DNA from: Granulosicoccaceae sp. 1_MG-2023
GTDB lineage: Bacteria > Pseudomonadota > Gammaproteobacteria > Granulosicoccales > Granulosicoccaceae
NCBI GenBank assembly: GCA_030546905.1
Contig: JAUOPI010000030.1
Location: forward strand, 1 to 42,403
Length of the DNA: 42,403 nucleotides
Direction: 5' to 3'
Part shown: positions 34,634-42,403 of the stretch, one piece after another
How the letters are laid out: each line of letters starts with the position of its first letter
Position numbering within the stretch: the first letter of the stretch is position 1
Notes under the pieces: model-generated
What the model was told of the DNA's origin: nothing
The model's input: the letters and a program-made list of their open reading frames with translations, nothing else
Databases searched by the model: none
Program-made: the position numbers and the translations under genes

Positions 34634-36116
34634 TGACGCCCTCCCCGGCAAGCGCCGGCCACAAGGCATCGGGCAGATCCCGCGCCATCAAGCCAAAACC
34701 CTGCGCCGCTGCCGCCCAGGTGGCAGCCGAGGCATGCCACCAGGCGCCGAGACAGGCCGCATCAAAGGCCCCAAAGCCCTGCGCCAGCAACGCGCCGATC
34801 ACACCCGACAGCACGTCGCCCATGCCGGCCACCGCCATCGCCGGACTACCACGATCGATCAGGCGGATCTGCTGTCCGTCACTGACCAGAGTGCCGACAC
34901 CTTTGAGCAAAACCACCGACTGATAGACACGCGCCAGCTCCGTGACCGCCGCGAAACGATCGGCCTGCACCTGCGCCGTACTGCAGCCCAGCAGGCGTGC
35001 CGCTTCGGCCGGATGCGGCGTCAATACCGCCCCGGCCGGACAGGCATAGCGTTTTTCAGCCAGGGCATTGAGCGCATCGGCATCAAGCAGCAACCGGCCG
35101 CGGTAGTCTTTGAGCACCTCCAGCATGTTTGCGGCGTGTTCACCGCCGCCAAGCCCGGGGCCTATAACAAGTGCGTCCGCGCCCGGCAGCCAGCCTGCCG
35201 CCCCGGCCGTGTCACTGACGGTTTCAAACATCAGATCCGGCGGTGCGGCAAGACCACGCAAGGGCTGACCCAGCGCCACCCTGACCAGACCGGCGCCGGC
35301 GCGTAACGCGGCCGTACCGGCCAGCACCGCCGCGCCCTGCATACGCGCATCACCGCCAAGCACCAGCAAGCGCCCGGCACTGCCCTTATGCGAAGCCTGC
35401 GGGCGGTGGATCAAACGCGGCAACAGGACCGACGGCGAAAAGCGGTGCACCGCCGCCGGACGGCGCGCATAAACCGGTGCCGGCACATCCAGCCCGGCCA
35501 GATGCACCTGGCCCGCACAGTCAGGCCCGTCGCCGGTATACAAACCGCGCTTGTCGCCAATAAAAGTGACAGTCAGTGCCGCCCGGACCGCCACCCCGAG
35601 GGCCGCGCCGGTATCGGCAGCCAGCCCGGAAGGCACGTCCACGGCCAGCACCGGCAGTGCCGACGCATTCATGGCTTCGATCAGCTCTGCCATAACACCT
35701 TCGACGGGCCGCGACAGCCCGCTGCCGAAAAGCGCATCGACCAGCAGATCACTGCCGGACAACAGTGCCGGCCAATCACTTGCCGGCGACACTTCTCCGC
35801 CGGCGGCCAGATAGTCCTGCGCCGCCCGCGCTGCATCACCGTGCAACTTCGCCACCGGCACCATGGCCACCAGGCGCACCTGCTTGCCGGGCAGGCCCAG
35901 CAACAGACGCCCGAGCACATAGCCGTCGCCACCATTATTGCCGCCACCGCAGAAAACCGTAATCTGCGCAGCCTGCGGCCAGCGCAGCAGCACCGCATCA
36001 CAAAGCCGCCGGCCGGCACGGCACATCAGATCGTAAGAGCCGATACCGAACACCTCAATGGCAATGCGGTCGAGCTCCCGGCAATCCTCAGCACTGTAGA
36101 GAGCCGAATGCGACAT
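34620..36116 (-). CDS. nnr: Bifunctional NAD(P)H-hydrate epimerase / ADP-dependent dehydratase
   Basis: Repairs hydrated NAD(P)H. It has 498 residues. The N-terminal YjeF_N epimerase domain (1 to about 215) has CGGGNNGGDGYVLGRLLL and VDVPSGLAADTG. The C-terminal dehydratase domain (about 225-498) has HKGSAGRLLVLGGDARMQGA, LTPHPAEAARLL and AGMGDVLSGVIGAL. In that last motif Met replaces the more usual Thr of AGTGDVLSG. It overlaps tsaE and begins 2 bp after the S49 peptidase stop, in a tight operon. Confidence 0.96.
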   Translation of the reverse strand: MSHSALYSAEDCRELDRIAIEVFGIGSYDLMCRAGRRLCDAVLLRWPQAAQITVFCGGGNNGGDGYVLGRLLLGLPGKQVRLVAMVPVAKLHGDAARAAQDYLAAGGEVSPASDWPALLSGSDLLVDALFGSGLSRPVEGVMAELIEAMNASALPVLAVDVPSGLAADTGAALGVAVRAALTVTFIGDKRGLYTGDGPDCAGQVHLAGLDVPAPVYARRPAAVHRFSPSVLLPRLIHRPQASHKGSAGRLLVLGGDARMQGAAVLAGTAALRAGAGLVRVALGQPLRGLAAPPDLMFETVSDTAGAAGWLPGADALVIGPGLGGGEHAANMLEVLKDYRGRLLLDADALNALAEKRYACPAGAVLTPHPAEAARLLGCSTAQVQADRFAAVTELARVYQSVVLLKGVGTLVSDGQQIRLIDRGSPAMAVAGMGDVLSGVIGALLAQGFGAFDAACLGAWWHASAATWAAAAQGFGLMARDLPDALWPALAGEGVNAGI

Positions 36117-36118
36117 GA

Positions 36119-37123
36119 TCAGCGCAACATCCCGCTAAACGATTCAGACAAACGCAGATGCGAGGCAATCGAGGCACCGAGATTTTCACTCAGCCGCGTC
36201 AGCAGATCGCCCTGCGGGGTGAAGTTGACCATTTTCTCGGCGCCGACCACATCACGCGCGACCTGCCGGTCACTGGCCAGCTCATCAATCAGCCCCAGCT
36301 CAACGGCATTTTCGCCGCTCCAGACCAGACCGCTGTAAATCGCCGGGTCATCACTGAGCCGCTCGCCACGGCCTTCTTTGACCGCATGGATAAACTGCTG
36401 ATGCACGGTCGCCAGCATCCCGCGCAGATGTTCAACCTGCTTTTCATTGACCGGCGAAAACGGATCCAGCAGGCCTTTGTTCTCGCCGGCGGTAATCAGA
36501 CGCCGCTCCACACCGAGCTTGTCCATCGCGCCGGTAAAACCGAAGCTGTCCATACGCACGCCGATGGAGCCGACCAGACTGGCCTTATCGGCGAAAATCC
36601 TGTCCGCCGCCGAGGCCACGTAATAACCGCCCGAGGCACAGGTATCACCGATTACCGCATACAGGGGAATCTCCGGATGCGCCTCGCGCAGGCGACGCAT
36701 TTCGTCATAGATACGGCCTGACTCGACCGGACTGCCGCCCGGGCTGTTAATCCGCAACATCACCGCACGCGCGCCTTCGCTGTCAAACGCGGCGTTCAGC
36801 CCGTCGATAATCGCTTCCGCACTGGCGTTCTGGTCAGCGGCAATCACCCCGTCCAGATCCACCACCGCAGTAAAACCATCCGCATCAGCGACGCCGTCAC
36901 CTTTGAACCAGCCGGCACTCATACCGCCGAACAGGACCACGCCGAGGTAAATAAACCCCAGCGAACGGAAAAAAATGCTCCAGCGCCGCGCCTTCCGTTG
37001 TTCTTTCAGTGACGCCGTCGCCAACTCAGTGATGAGTTTTTTATCCCACTGCGGATCGTCTTTGTATTTCTTACCGGCCGCCGCAGGCGCGGGCTGCCAG
37101 CCATCGTTGGGTGTTTCACTCAT
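36119..37123 (-). CDS. S49 family signal peptide peptidase (SppA/SohB-like)
   Basis: Membrane-anchored serine protease of 334 residues that would degrade released signal peptides or membrane fragments. One transmembrane segment is at about 50-70 (FFRSLGFIYLGVVLFGG). The protease domain has LRINSPGGSPVESG (123-136) and the nucleophile S164 in DTCASGGYYVAS. The general-base lysine is probably K216 (ENKGLLDPF). The size is that of the short single-domain SppA form. It is downstream of rluC on the same strand and directly before nnr. Confidence 0.93.
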   Translation of the reverse strand: MSETPNDGWQPAPAAAGKKYKDDPQWDKKLITELATASLKEQRKARRWSIFFRSLGFIYLGVVLFGGMSAGWFKGDGVADADGFTAVVDLDGVIAADQNASAEAIIDGLNAAFDSEGARAVMLRINSPGGSPVESGRIYDEMRRLREAHPEIPLYAVIGDTCASGGYYVASAADRIFADKASLVGSIGVRMDSFGFTGAMDKLGVERRLITAGENKGLLDPFSPVNEKQVEHLRGMLATVHQQFIHAVKEGRGERLSDDPAIYSGLVWSGENAVELGLIDELASDRQVARDVVGAEKMVNFTPQGDLLTRLSENLGASIASHLRLSESFSGMLR

Positions 37124-37177
37124 AGTCGTTTTACAAATCCTGAAAGTTAAAAACCGGACCTTGCCGGATGCGCTGCT

Positions 37178-38143
37178 TTAAGCAGGTTTATTGCCAGTAC
37201 GGGCAGCCAATGTGGCCATCGCCTGCTGCCAGCGCGAGTCCGGCGGCGCCTGCAACTGCACCGGCGGATCACAATCGAGACGTAGCGAAGCGGCGTGCAG
37301 ATACAAACGCGCCGGACCACTCAGGTTCAGCCGCCGCAGCGCTGTCCGGTCACCGTATTTGTCATCGCCGATCAGGGCATGCCCCAGATGCGCGGCATGC
37401 ACACGGATCTGATGGGTACGGCCGGTTTCGATGGTCACCTCCACCAGCGCACAGGCGCCGAACTGTTGCAAACGGCGGAAATGACTGCACGCCTCGCGGC
37501 CCTCGGGGTGCACCTCAACGCGGCGCTCGCCGTTGGGCAGGGTAAAACGCCGCAAAGGCTCTGTCACCGTGACCGTGGTGGCCGGGAACTGCCCCTGCAC
37601 CAAGGCCAGATAGACCTTGCTGGTCAGGCGCTGACGGAAGGCATCCTGCAAAGGCAGCAAACGTTTGCGGTTGCGCGCCACCAACAGACAGCCGCTGGTG
37701 CCTCGATCGAGCCGGTGCACCAGCTCCAGCGACGCCGAGCCGCGCATCACCCGCAGCGCCTCGATCAGTCCGGTCGCTATACCGCTACCGGCATGCACCG
37801 GCACCCCGGCCGGTTTGTTCAGGGCGATCAGGCGCTCATCTTCAAACATCACCGCATTGTCGAGACAGGCACGCAGGCTGTCGCTGACCGCATCCGCAGC
37901 CGGCCGGCGCGCGTCCAGCGCCTGTTGCGGCGGCAGCCGCACGATATCGCCGGCCGCCAAACGGTAGTCGGGTTTTTTACGGCCCTTGTTGACCCGCACC
38001 TCACCTTTGCGCAGCAGCCGGTAGACCAGACTTCTCGGCACCTTGCCCAGCTCGCGCAGAAGGAAATTATCCAGCCGCTGGCCGTCATATTCGGCCGCCA
38101 CCTCGATCTGCGTTGCGCCGGAGCGCCCGCTGTTTCCGGACAC
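37178..38143 (-). CDS. rluC: 23S rRNA pseudouridine synthase RluC
   Basis: Makes pseudouridines 955, 2504 and 2580 in 23S rRNA (E. coli numbering). It has 321 residues: an S4 RNA-binding domain (about 20-80, GQRLDNFLLRELGKVPRSLV) and a RluA-type catalytic domain with D146 in HRLDRGTSGCLLVAR. The C-terminus has GRTHQIRVHAAHLGHALIGD. It is divergent from rne, exactly as in E. coli, which supports RluC over RluD. Confidence 0.95.
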   Translation of the reverse strand: MSGNSGRSGATQIEVAAEYDGQRLDNFLLRELGKVPRSLVYRLLRKGEVRVNKGRKKPDYRLAAGDIVRLPPQQALDARRPAADAVSDSLRACLDNAVMFEDERLIALNKPAGVPVHAGSGIATGLIEALRVMRGSASLELVHRLDRGTSGCLLVARNRKRLLPLQDAFRQRLTSKVYLALVQGQFPATTVTVTEPLRRFTLPNGERRVEVHPEGREACSHFRRLQQFGACALVEVTIETGRTHQIRVHAAHLGHALIGDDKYGDRTALRRLNLSGPARLYLHAASLRLDCDPPVQLQAPPDSRWQQAMATLAARTGNKPA

Positions 38144-38985
38144 GATAATTCACTCCGTCATTCAACAACCGTCTAGTTTATGCGCCACGGGCGCTTTACA
38201 ACAGCGCTTGACAAGACATCAGGTATGCTTTTTTTAATTGCCGACACTTGATTGTGCTGCTATATTCCGGCGGTGGTTCACACTTTGCGAGCCTCAGACG
38301 CTTCCGGGCGGCCAGCCCTGCCAAGGCGGATACCGCAGCACGGCAGATGTAGCAGGCCACTGATGGCCGGATTCTCGCATGGTTTTCCACCTGATGCGGT
38401 AGTATCCGCACCGGCCCGCCGGCAAAAGACAGTGGCCAGACTCCCCACCCTAAGACGTAAAGCAAGAGGCAACGGGGGCAAATAATGCCGGCAGTTCACA
38501 GCTCCAGGGACAGAAGAAAGCGGCACAAGGCAACTTGTACCAGGTCGCAGCAGGAGCTGCTGTAGCAATGAACCGATTAACCGCGATCGTCAACACGCGG
38601 AGAGACAGAGATTTCAGCAATCCGGCATGCCGGGTTGCAACCGGAGCCACCGGGCCCTGCGCGTCAAGCGCGCCGCCCGCGCTACTAAAGAGCGCGGTGA
38701 TCGATACCATCAGAGTCATTGCACGTTCGCCCGCCCCGCGGCCACTACCCCGGCGCGGCGCTGAGACGGCTTGTACCCTGCCAGAGCCCGGTCTTTCTCC
38801 GGCCTGCCTAGCTGGTGCGCATTAAGCGCCTCCGCGAGCGCTGGGCTGTCCCCTCGTTGACCCGTCGTTAATCGAAACGTAACCAGGCCCGCAGGCCCGG
38901 TGTCCAGTACCCAAGCCGTCGCCCGCAGAGGCACTAAACCGGCTCCGACACCGCCGCGTGCTCTAATCACGGAAATACAACGACA
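38144..38985. other. Long rluC-rne intergenic region / rne leader
   Basis: 842 bp without a supportable gene. Frames found here lack family similarity and ribosome binding sites. It should contain the divergent promoters and the rne 5' untranslated region. In E. coli the 361-nt rne leader folds into hairpins bound by RNase E for feedback control. Candidate hairpin cores here are CCGGCATGCCGG (38622-38633) and CAGCAGGAGCTGCTG (about 38549-38563). I cannot align them to the E. coli element by eye. Confidence 0.55.
38238..38266 (+). promoter_or_regulatory. Candidate sigma70 promoter for rne
   Basis: -35 TTGCCG (38238-38243), 17-bp spacer, -10 TATATT (38261-38266). If used, the leader would be about 710 nt. 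A perfect TTGACA occurs at 38208-38213, but its spacing to any -10 is poor. Confidence 0.5.
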
Positions 38986-41900
38986 ATGAAACGAATGTTG
39001 ATCAACGCCACGCACCCTGAAGAAGTGCGGGTAGCGATCGTCGACGGCCAGCGACTGCATGACCTCGACATCGAAAACAAGTCACGCCAACAAAAGAAAT
39101 CCAATATCTACAAAGCCCGGATCACCCGGATCGAACCCAGCCTTGAAGCGGCCTTTGTCGACTACGGCGCCGAACGTCACGGCTTTCTCCCCTTTAAAGA
39201 AATCGCCCGCGAGTATCTTGACGAAGCGGCCTTTGCCGAAGGCGGACGGCCCAATGTCAAAGCCGGTATCCGCGAAGGCAAAGAGATTATCGTTCAGGTC
39301 GAAAAAGAAGAGCGCGGCAACAAAGGCGCGGCGCTGACCACCTTTATCAGCCTCGCCGGACGCTTTCTGGTGCTGATGCCCAATAACCCGCGCGCCGGCG
39401 GCGTCAGTCGCCGGATCGAAGGTGAGGACCGCGCCCAGTTGCGTGCGGCCATGAACGAAATCGAAGTACCCGAAAACATGGGCACCATCGTGCGCACCGC
39501 CGGCATCGGCCGCACGCCCGAAGAGCTGCAATGGGATCTGGACTATCAGGTCGGCATCTGGAAAGCGATTCAGGAAGCGGCCCAGGGCAAATCCGCGCCC
39601 TTTCTGATCTATCAGGAAAGCAACGTCATTGTGCGCGCCCTGCGTGACAACTTCCGCAATGACATCGGCGAGATTCTGATCGACGAAGACGACGTCTTCC
39701 AACAGGCCACAGACTTCGTCCAGCAGTACATGCCGCACCACGCCCGGCGCGTGAAAAAATACGAAGACGCGATTCCGCTGTTCAGCCGCTTTCAGATCGA
39801 AAGCCAGATCGAGTCAGCCTTCCAGCGCGAAGTTCAGCTGCCCTCCGGCGGCGCGATCGTTATCGACCATACCGAAGCGCTGATCTCCATTGATATCAAC
39901 TCGGCCCGTGCCACCAAAGGTCACGATATCGAAGAGACTGCGACCAACACCAATCTCGAGGCCTGCGACGAAATCGCCCGCCAGCTGCGCCTGCGTGATA
40001 ACGGCGGCCTGATTGTTATCGACTTCATCGATATGATGGCCAGCAAAAACCAGCGCAAGGTCGAGCAACGCCTGAAAGAGGTCATGAAAATCGACCGTGC
40101 GCGCGTGCAGATCGGCCGTATTTCACGGTTCGGCCTGCTGGAACTGTCGCGTCAGCGTCTGCGTCCCTCACTGGGCGAGTCATCGCAAATCGTCTGTCCG
40201 CGCTGCTCCGGTCACGGCACCATCCGCGGCATCGAATCCCTGGCCTTGTCGATCCTGCGCCTGATCGAAGAAGAAGCCATGAAAGACAACACCGGTCGCG
40301 TCCTGGCGCAAACCCCGGTGGATGTGGCCTCTTATCTGGTCAACGAGAAACGCGACAATATCGCCGAAATCGAATCGCGCACCGGTGTTCAGCTGCTGAT
40401 CGTACCGAGCATCGGCCTGGAAACCCCGCATTTTCACCTCGAGCGTATCCGCAACAACGATACCGAACACGACAGTCACGGCCGCGCCAGCTACGAGCTT
40501 TCGATTAACGTTGACGAGCCCTATGTGCCGTCCGCGCCGAGCGAAACCCAGTCCGGCGCCGAGAAGCCGGCCGTCCTGCGCGTGGTGCCCGACAAACCGG
40601 CACCAACACCGGCGCAAGCCCCTGCCCGCCCGGCCCAACCGGTCAGCGTGGTAAGCAAAATCGTCGGCGCCTTCAGCACCCTGTTCCACGCCGAGCCGCG
40701 TAGCGCGCAAAGCGAACAGGAGCAGGAACAAGCCAAAGAACAACGCCAGTCCCGCGACAAGCGCAACGATCGCTCACGCAATGAGAAAAAACGCGACGAG
40801 CAGCCCAAAGAGCGCAGCAAAAACAGCCGGCGCAAGAAAAGCGAGCGCGACAGTCAGGACAACGACAGCGACGCCCAGGAAAGCAAAAGCCGCAACAGCC
40901 GTAAGCGCAAAAAGCCGTCCGAGAAAGACAACGGCAATGCACAGACGGCCAAGGACAACAGCTCACCAGAGGCCCGCGGCAACAGCAAAGACGAAAACGG
41001 CGAGTCCGAAGAGAACCGGCCGCGCAAGAAGTCGCGTAACCGGCGCTCCTCACGCAGCCGCCGCAACCGAAACGAAAACGGCAACCGCGAGAATCAGGAT
41101 AAAGACGGCAATCAGGCTGAGGGCGAGAACCCCGCTGCCAACGACAAAGCCGCCACTGACGAACGCAACGACGGCCAGCGCCAGAGCAATAACACCCGCT
41201 CACGCCGTCAGAGCCCGCGCGATAACGGCGACAACAGCAATGCCGAACGCAGCGAGTCCGGCAAAAGCGATCAGGCCGAAGGCGACGTCTCCGGCAACGC
41301 TGAAAGCGCCGAAGCCGCTGCAAACCGCCGGGTATCCAGCCGTCAGCCGAGCCAGCTGAAAAGCTCCGTACGCTCACTGGCTAACCGTAAGGACGAGGAA
41401 AAAGCAGGCGAAAGCGGCAAGTCAGAGCCCGCGGCAGCGAGCGGCGACAAAGCGGCCGGCTCCAAGGCTGCAGAGGCTGCAACGCCGGCTAAAACCTCAG
41501 ATGCGGCCAAAGCACCGGTAGCTGAAACACCGGCCAAACCGGCTGAGGCACCGAAAGCCACGGCAGCCGAAACACCGGCTAAACCGGCAGAAGCACCGAA
41601 AGCCACGGCAGCTGAAACACCGGCCAAACCGGCAGAAGCGCCCAAAGCCACAGCAGCCGAAACACCGGCCAAACCGGCAGAAGCGCCTAAAGCTACAGCA
41701 GCCGAAACACCGGCCAAACCAGCTGAAGCGCCTAAAGCCACAGCAGCTGAAAAACCGGCCAAACCGGCAGAGGCACCGAAAGCTGCGGCTACTGAAACAC
41801 CGGCCAAACCGGCTGAGGCACCGAAAGCACCGGTCGCCGACACATCTGCCACACAGCTTGATGCGCCAAAAACGCCGGTCGCTGAAGCAATCGACAGCAG

Positions 41901-42231
41901 CGCCGCGGAGAAACCGCAAGCCAAAGAGCGCCGCCCGCGACAGAAGAAACCCCGCGTGCGCGTTCAGCCGGCCACCAACGCAACCACGGAGAGCGCCCCT
42001 GAAAAGAAGTCCGGGCCGGCTGATACGCCGGCAGACAACACGGGTGCGTCCCGCGCTGCAAGCCCGGACTCAACTCAGCAAGCCCCCCGTCCGGCGCCTG
42101 AACCCGTCGCGCAAACGGCTTCACCCGCTCCGGTCGTCCCTGCAGCTGCGAGCAAACCCGCAGCCCGGATCATCGAAACGCCGAAACCGACCGGTGGATG
42201 GGGTTCACCCAAACCCGAAGAGATCGACTGA
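38986..42231 (+). CDS. rne: Ribonuclease E
   Basis: Main endoribonuclease for mRNA decay and rRNA/tRNA processing; scaffold of the degradosome at the inner membrane. It has 1081 residues, like E. coli (1061). The catalytic half (1 to about 510) is collinear with E. coli: an S1 domain, D303 ([12 protein letters not shown]), D346 (VIDFIDMM) and the zinc link C404-P-R-C407. The C-terminal half is disordered. It has an Arg/Lys-rich block (about 575-720), an Asn/Asp/Ser/Glu-rich block (about 720-800), and an Ala/Pro/Lys block of nine 15-residue repeats (831-965). The end GGWGSPKP resembles known C-terminal partner-binding tails. It is divergent from rluC. The recognised start has a weak GGAAAT ribosome binding site. 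Confidence 0.97.
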   Translation: MKRMLINATHPEEVRVAIVDGQRLHDLDIENKSRQQKKSNIYKARITRIEPSLEAAFVDYGAERHGFLPFKEIAREYLDEAAFAEGGRPNVKAGIREGKEIIVQVEKEERGNKGAALTTFISLAGRFLVLMPNNPRAGGVSRRIEGEDRAQLRAAMNEIEVPENMGTIVRTAGIGRTPEELQWDLDYQVGIWKAIQEAAQGKSAPFLIYQESNVIVRALRDNFRNDIGEILIDEDDVFQQATDFVQQYMPHHARRVKKYEDAIPLFSRFQIESQIESAFQREVQLPSGGAIVIDHTEALISIDINSARATKGHDIEETATNTNLEACDEIARQLRLRDNGGLIVIDFIDMMASKNQRKVEQRLKEVMKIDRARVQIGRISRFGLLELSRQRLRPSLGESSQIVCPRCSGHGTIRGIESLALSILRLIEEEAMKDNTGRVLAQTPVDVASYLVNEKRDNIAEIESRTGVQLLIVPSIGLETPHFHLERIRNNDTEHDSHGRASYELSINVDEPYVPSAPSETQSGAEKPAVLRVVPDKPAPTPAQAPARPAQPVSVVSKIVGAFSTLFHAEPRSAQSEQEQEQAKEQRQSRDKRNDRSRNEKKRDEQPKERSKNSRRKKSERDSQDNDSDAQESKSRNSRKRKKPSEKDNGNAQTAKDNSSPEARGNSKDENGESEENRPRKKSRNRRSSRSRRNRNENGNRENQDKDGNQAEGENPAANDKAATDERNDGQRQSNNTRSRRQSPRDNGDNSNAERSESGKSDQAEGDVSGNAESAEAAANRRVSSRQPSQLKSSVRSLANRKDEEKAGESGKSEPAAASGDKAAGSKAAEAATPAKTSDAAKAPVAETPAKPAEAPKATAAETPAKPAEAPKATAAETPAKPAEAPKATAAETPAKPAEAPKATAAETPAKPAEAPKATAAEKPAKPAEAPKAAATETPAKPAEAPKAPVADTSATQLDAPKTPVAEAIDSSAAEKPQAKERRPRQKKPRVRVQPATNATTESAPEKKSGPADTPADNTGASRAASPDSTQQAPRPAPEPVAQTASPAPVVPAAASKPAARIIETPKPTGGWGSPKPEEID
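41476..41880 (+). repeat. Nine 45-bp tandem repeats in rne
   Basis: Nine in-frame 45-bp units encode variants of the 15-residue unit [15 protein letters not shown]. The units from 41521 to about 41820 are nearly identical (mostly third-position changes). The first (41476) and the last (41836) are degenerate. The unit is Ala/Pro/Lys/Glu-rich and should be an extended disordered linker. Confidence 0.92.
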
Positions 42232-42232
42232 G

Positions 42233-42295
42233 ATGAGCCGGCGTAACAGCGATCGTCAGGCCCTGCCCTGGGTCTTCCGCCGCCTGTTACGCTAA
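42233..42295 (+). CDS. Possible 20-residue peptide after rne
   Basis: A frame MSRRNSDRQALPWVFRRLLR starts 1 bp after the rne stop. It is Arg-rich with a hydrophobic C-terminus. It could be translated by re-initiation after rne. No recognised family; it may be chance. Confidence 0.2.
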   Translation: MSRRNSDRQALPWVFRRLLR

Positions 42296-42313
42296 GGGCC
42301 CGGCACAGGAAAA

Positions 42314-42338
42314 CGCGCCCGGCCGGGCGCGGTTTAGT
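42314..42338 (+). terminator. GC-rich palindrome after rne, weak terminator
   Basis: CGCGCCCGGCCGGGCGCG (42314-42331) is a perfect 18-bp inverted repeat followed by a broken T-run (GTTTAGTTT). It may be a first, inefficient terminator of rne. Confidence 0.4.
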
Positions 42339-42360
42339 TTGCCGCGGGCACACCAAAGCA

Positions 42361-42393
42361 AAAAAAAAAGCGCCCCGCGGGGGGCGTTTTTTT
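42361..42393. terminator. Strong bidirectional terminator downstream of rne
   Basis: Stem CGCCCC (42371-42376) with GGGGCG (42381-42386), preceded by ten As (42360-42369) and followed by seven Ts (42387-42393). It ends the rne unit and could serve a convergent gene beyond the window. Confidence 0.9.
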
Positions 42394-42403
42394 GTGCGGG
42401 TGG

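Noticed and set aside
38622-38633. CCGGCATGCCGG palindrome as an attachment site or operator
   Set aside because: In a GC-rich leader with many short inverted repeats, one 12-bp palindrome is not enough for a functional call.
38252-38825. Several short frames on both strands in the rne leader
   Set aside because: No ribosome binding sites, no shared reading texture, and Arg/Pro/Ala-rich translations expected from GC-rich non-coding DNA.

Overview
The window looks like core chromosome of a GC-rich (roughly 60%) gammaproteobacterium. The evidence is gene content and order: pncC-recA-recX-alaS-lysC-csrA followed by tRNA-Ser and tRNA-Arg; recN-fur-bamE-rnfH-ratA-smpB; dnaQ-rnhA-methyltransferase-mltD; miaA-mutL-amidase-tsaE-nnr; and rluC divergent from rne. 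The RNase E catalytic core keeps E. coli numbering (D303, D346, C404, C407). I cannot fix the genus; a Chromatiales- or Pseudomonas-like relative fits the protein texture. No phage, insertion sequence, CRISPR array or defence island is visible.

Layout. 1-3.0 kb: two minus-strand exopolysaccharide export genes (a Wzc-type tyrosine kinase/co-polymerase and a Wza-like export protein), probably the end of a larger locus. 3.3-5.7 kb: hrpB helicase. 5.8-8.5 kb: a three-gene molybdate/tungstate-type ABC importer. 8.5-9.3 kb: a poor region with one possible small membrane protein. 9.3-10.2 kb: two tandem tRNA-Arg(ACG), tRNA-Ser(GCT) and csrA. 10.4-16.7 kb: minus-strand lysC, alaS, recX (frameshifted), recA, a small coiled-coil periplasmic protein and pncC. 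17-22.2 kb: plus-strand mutS, nadK, recN. 22.3-24.5 kb: fur, bamE, rnfH, ratA, smpB. 24.5-28.9 kb: dnaQ, rnhA, a methyltransferase, mltD and an FHA protein. 29-38.1 kb: a minus-strand block of cysM, miaA, mutL, amidase, tsaE, nnr, an S49 peptidase and rluC. 38.1-42.2 kb: a long leader and rne.

The window is rich in genome maintenance (recA, recN, mutS, mutL, dnaQ, rnhA) and RNA metabolism and translation genes (rne, csrA, smpB, alaS, miaA, tsaE, rluC, hrpB). I found no clearly new system. The items most worth a second look are the single-base frameshift in recX, a terminator-like hairpin in the recA leader, a promoter that would make the smpB mRNA leaderless, the endonuclease motifs in MutL, a nine-copy 45-bp repeat in the RNase E tail, and a tRNA-Arg duplication that carries its terminator between the copies.
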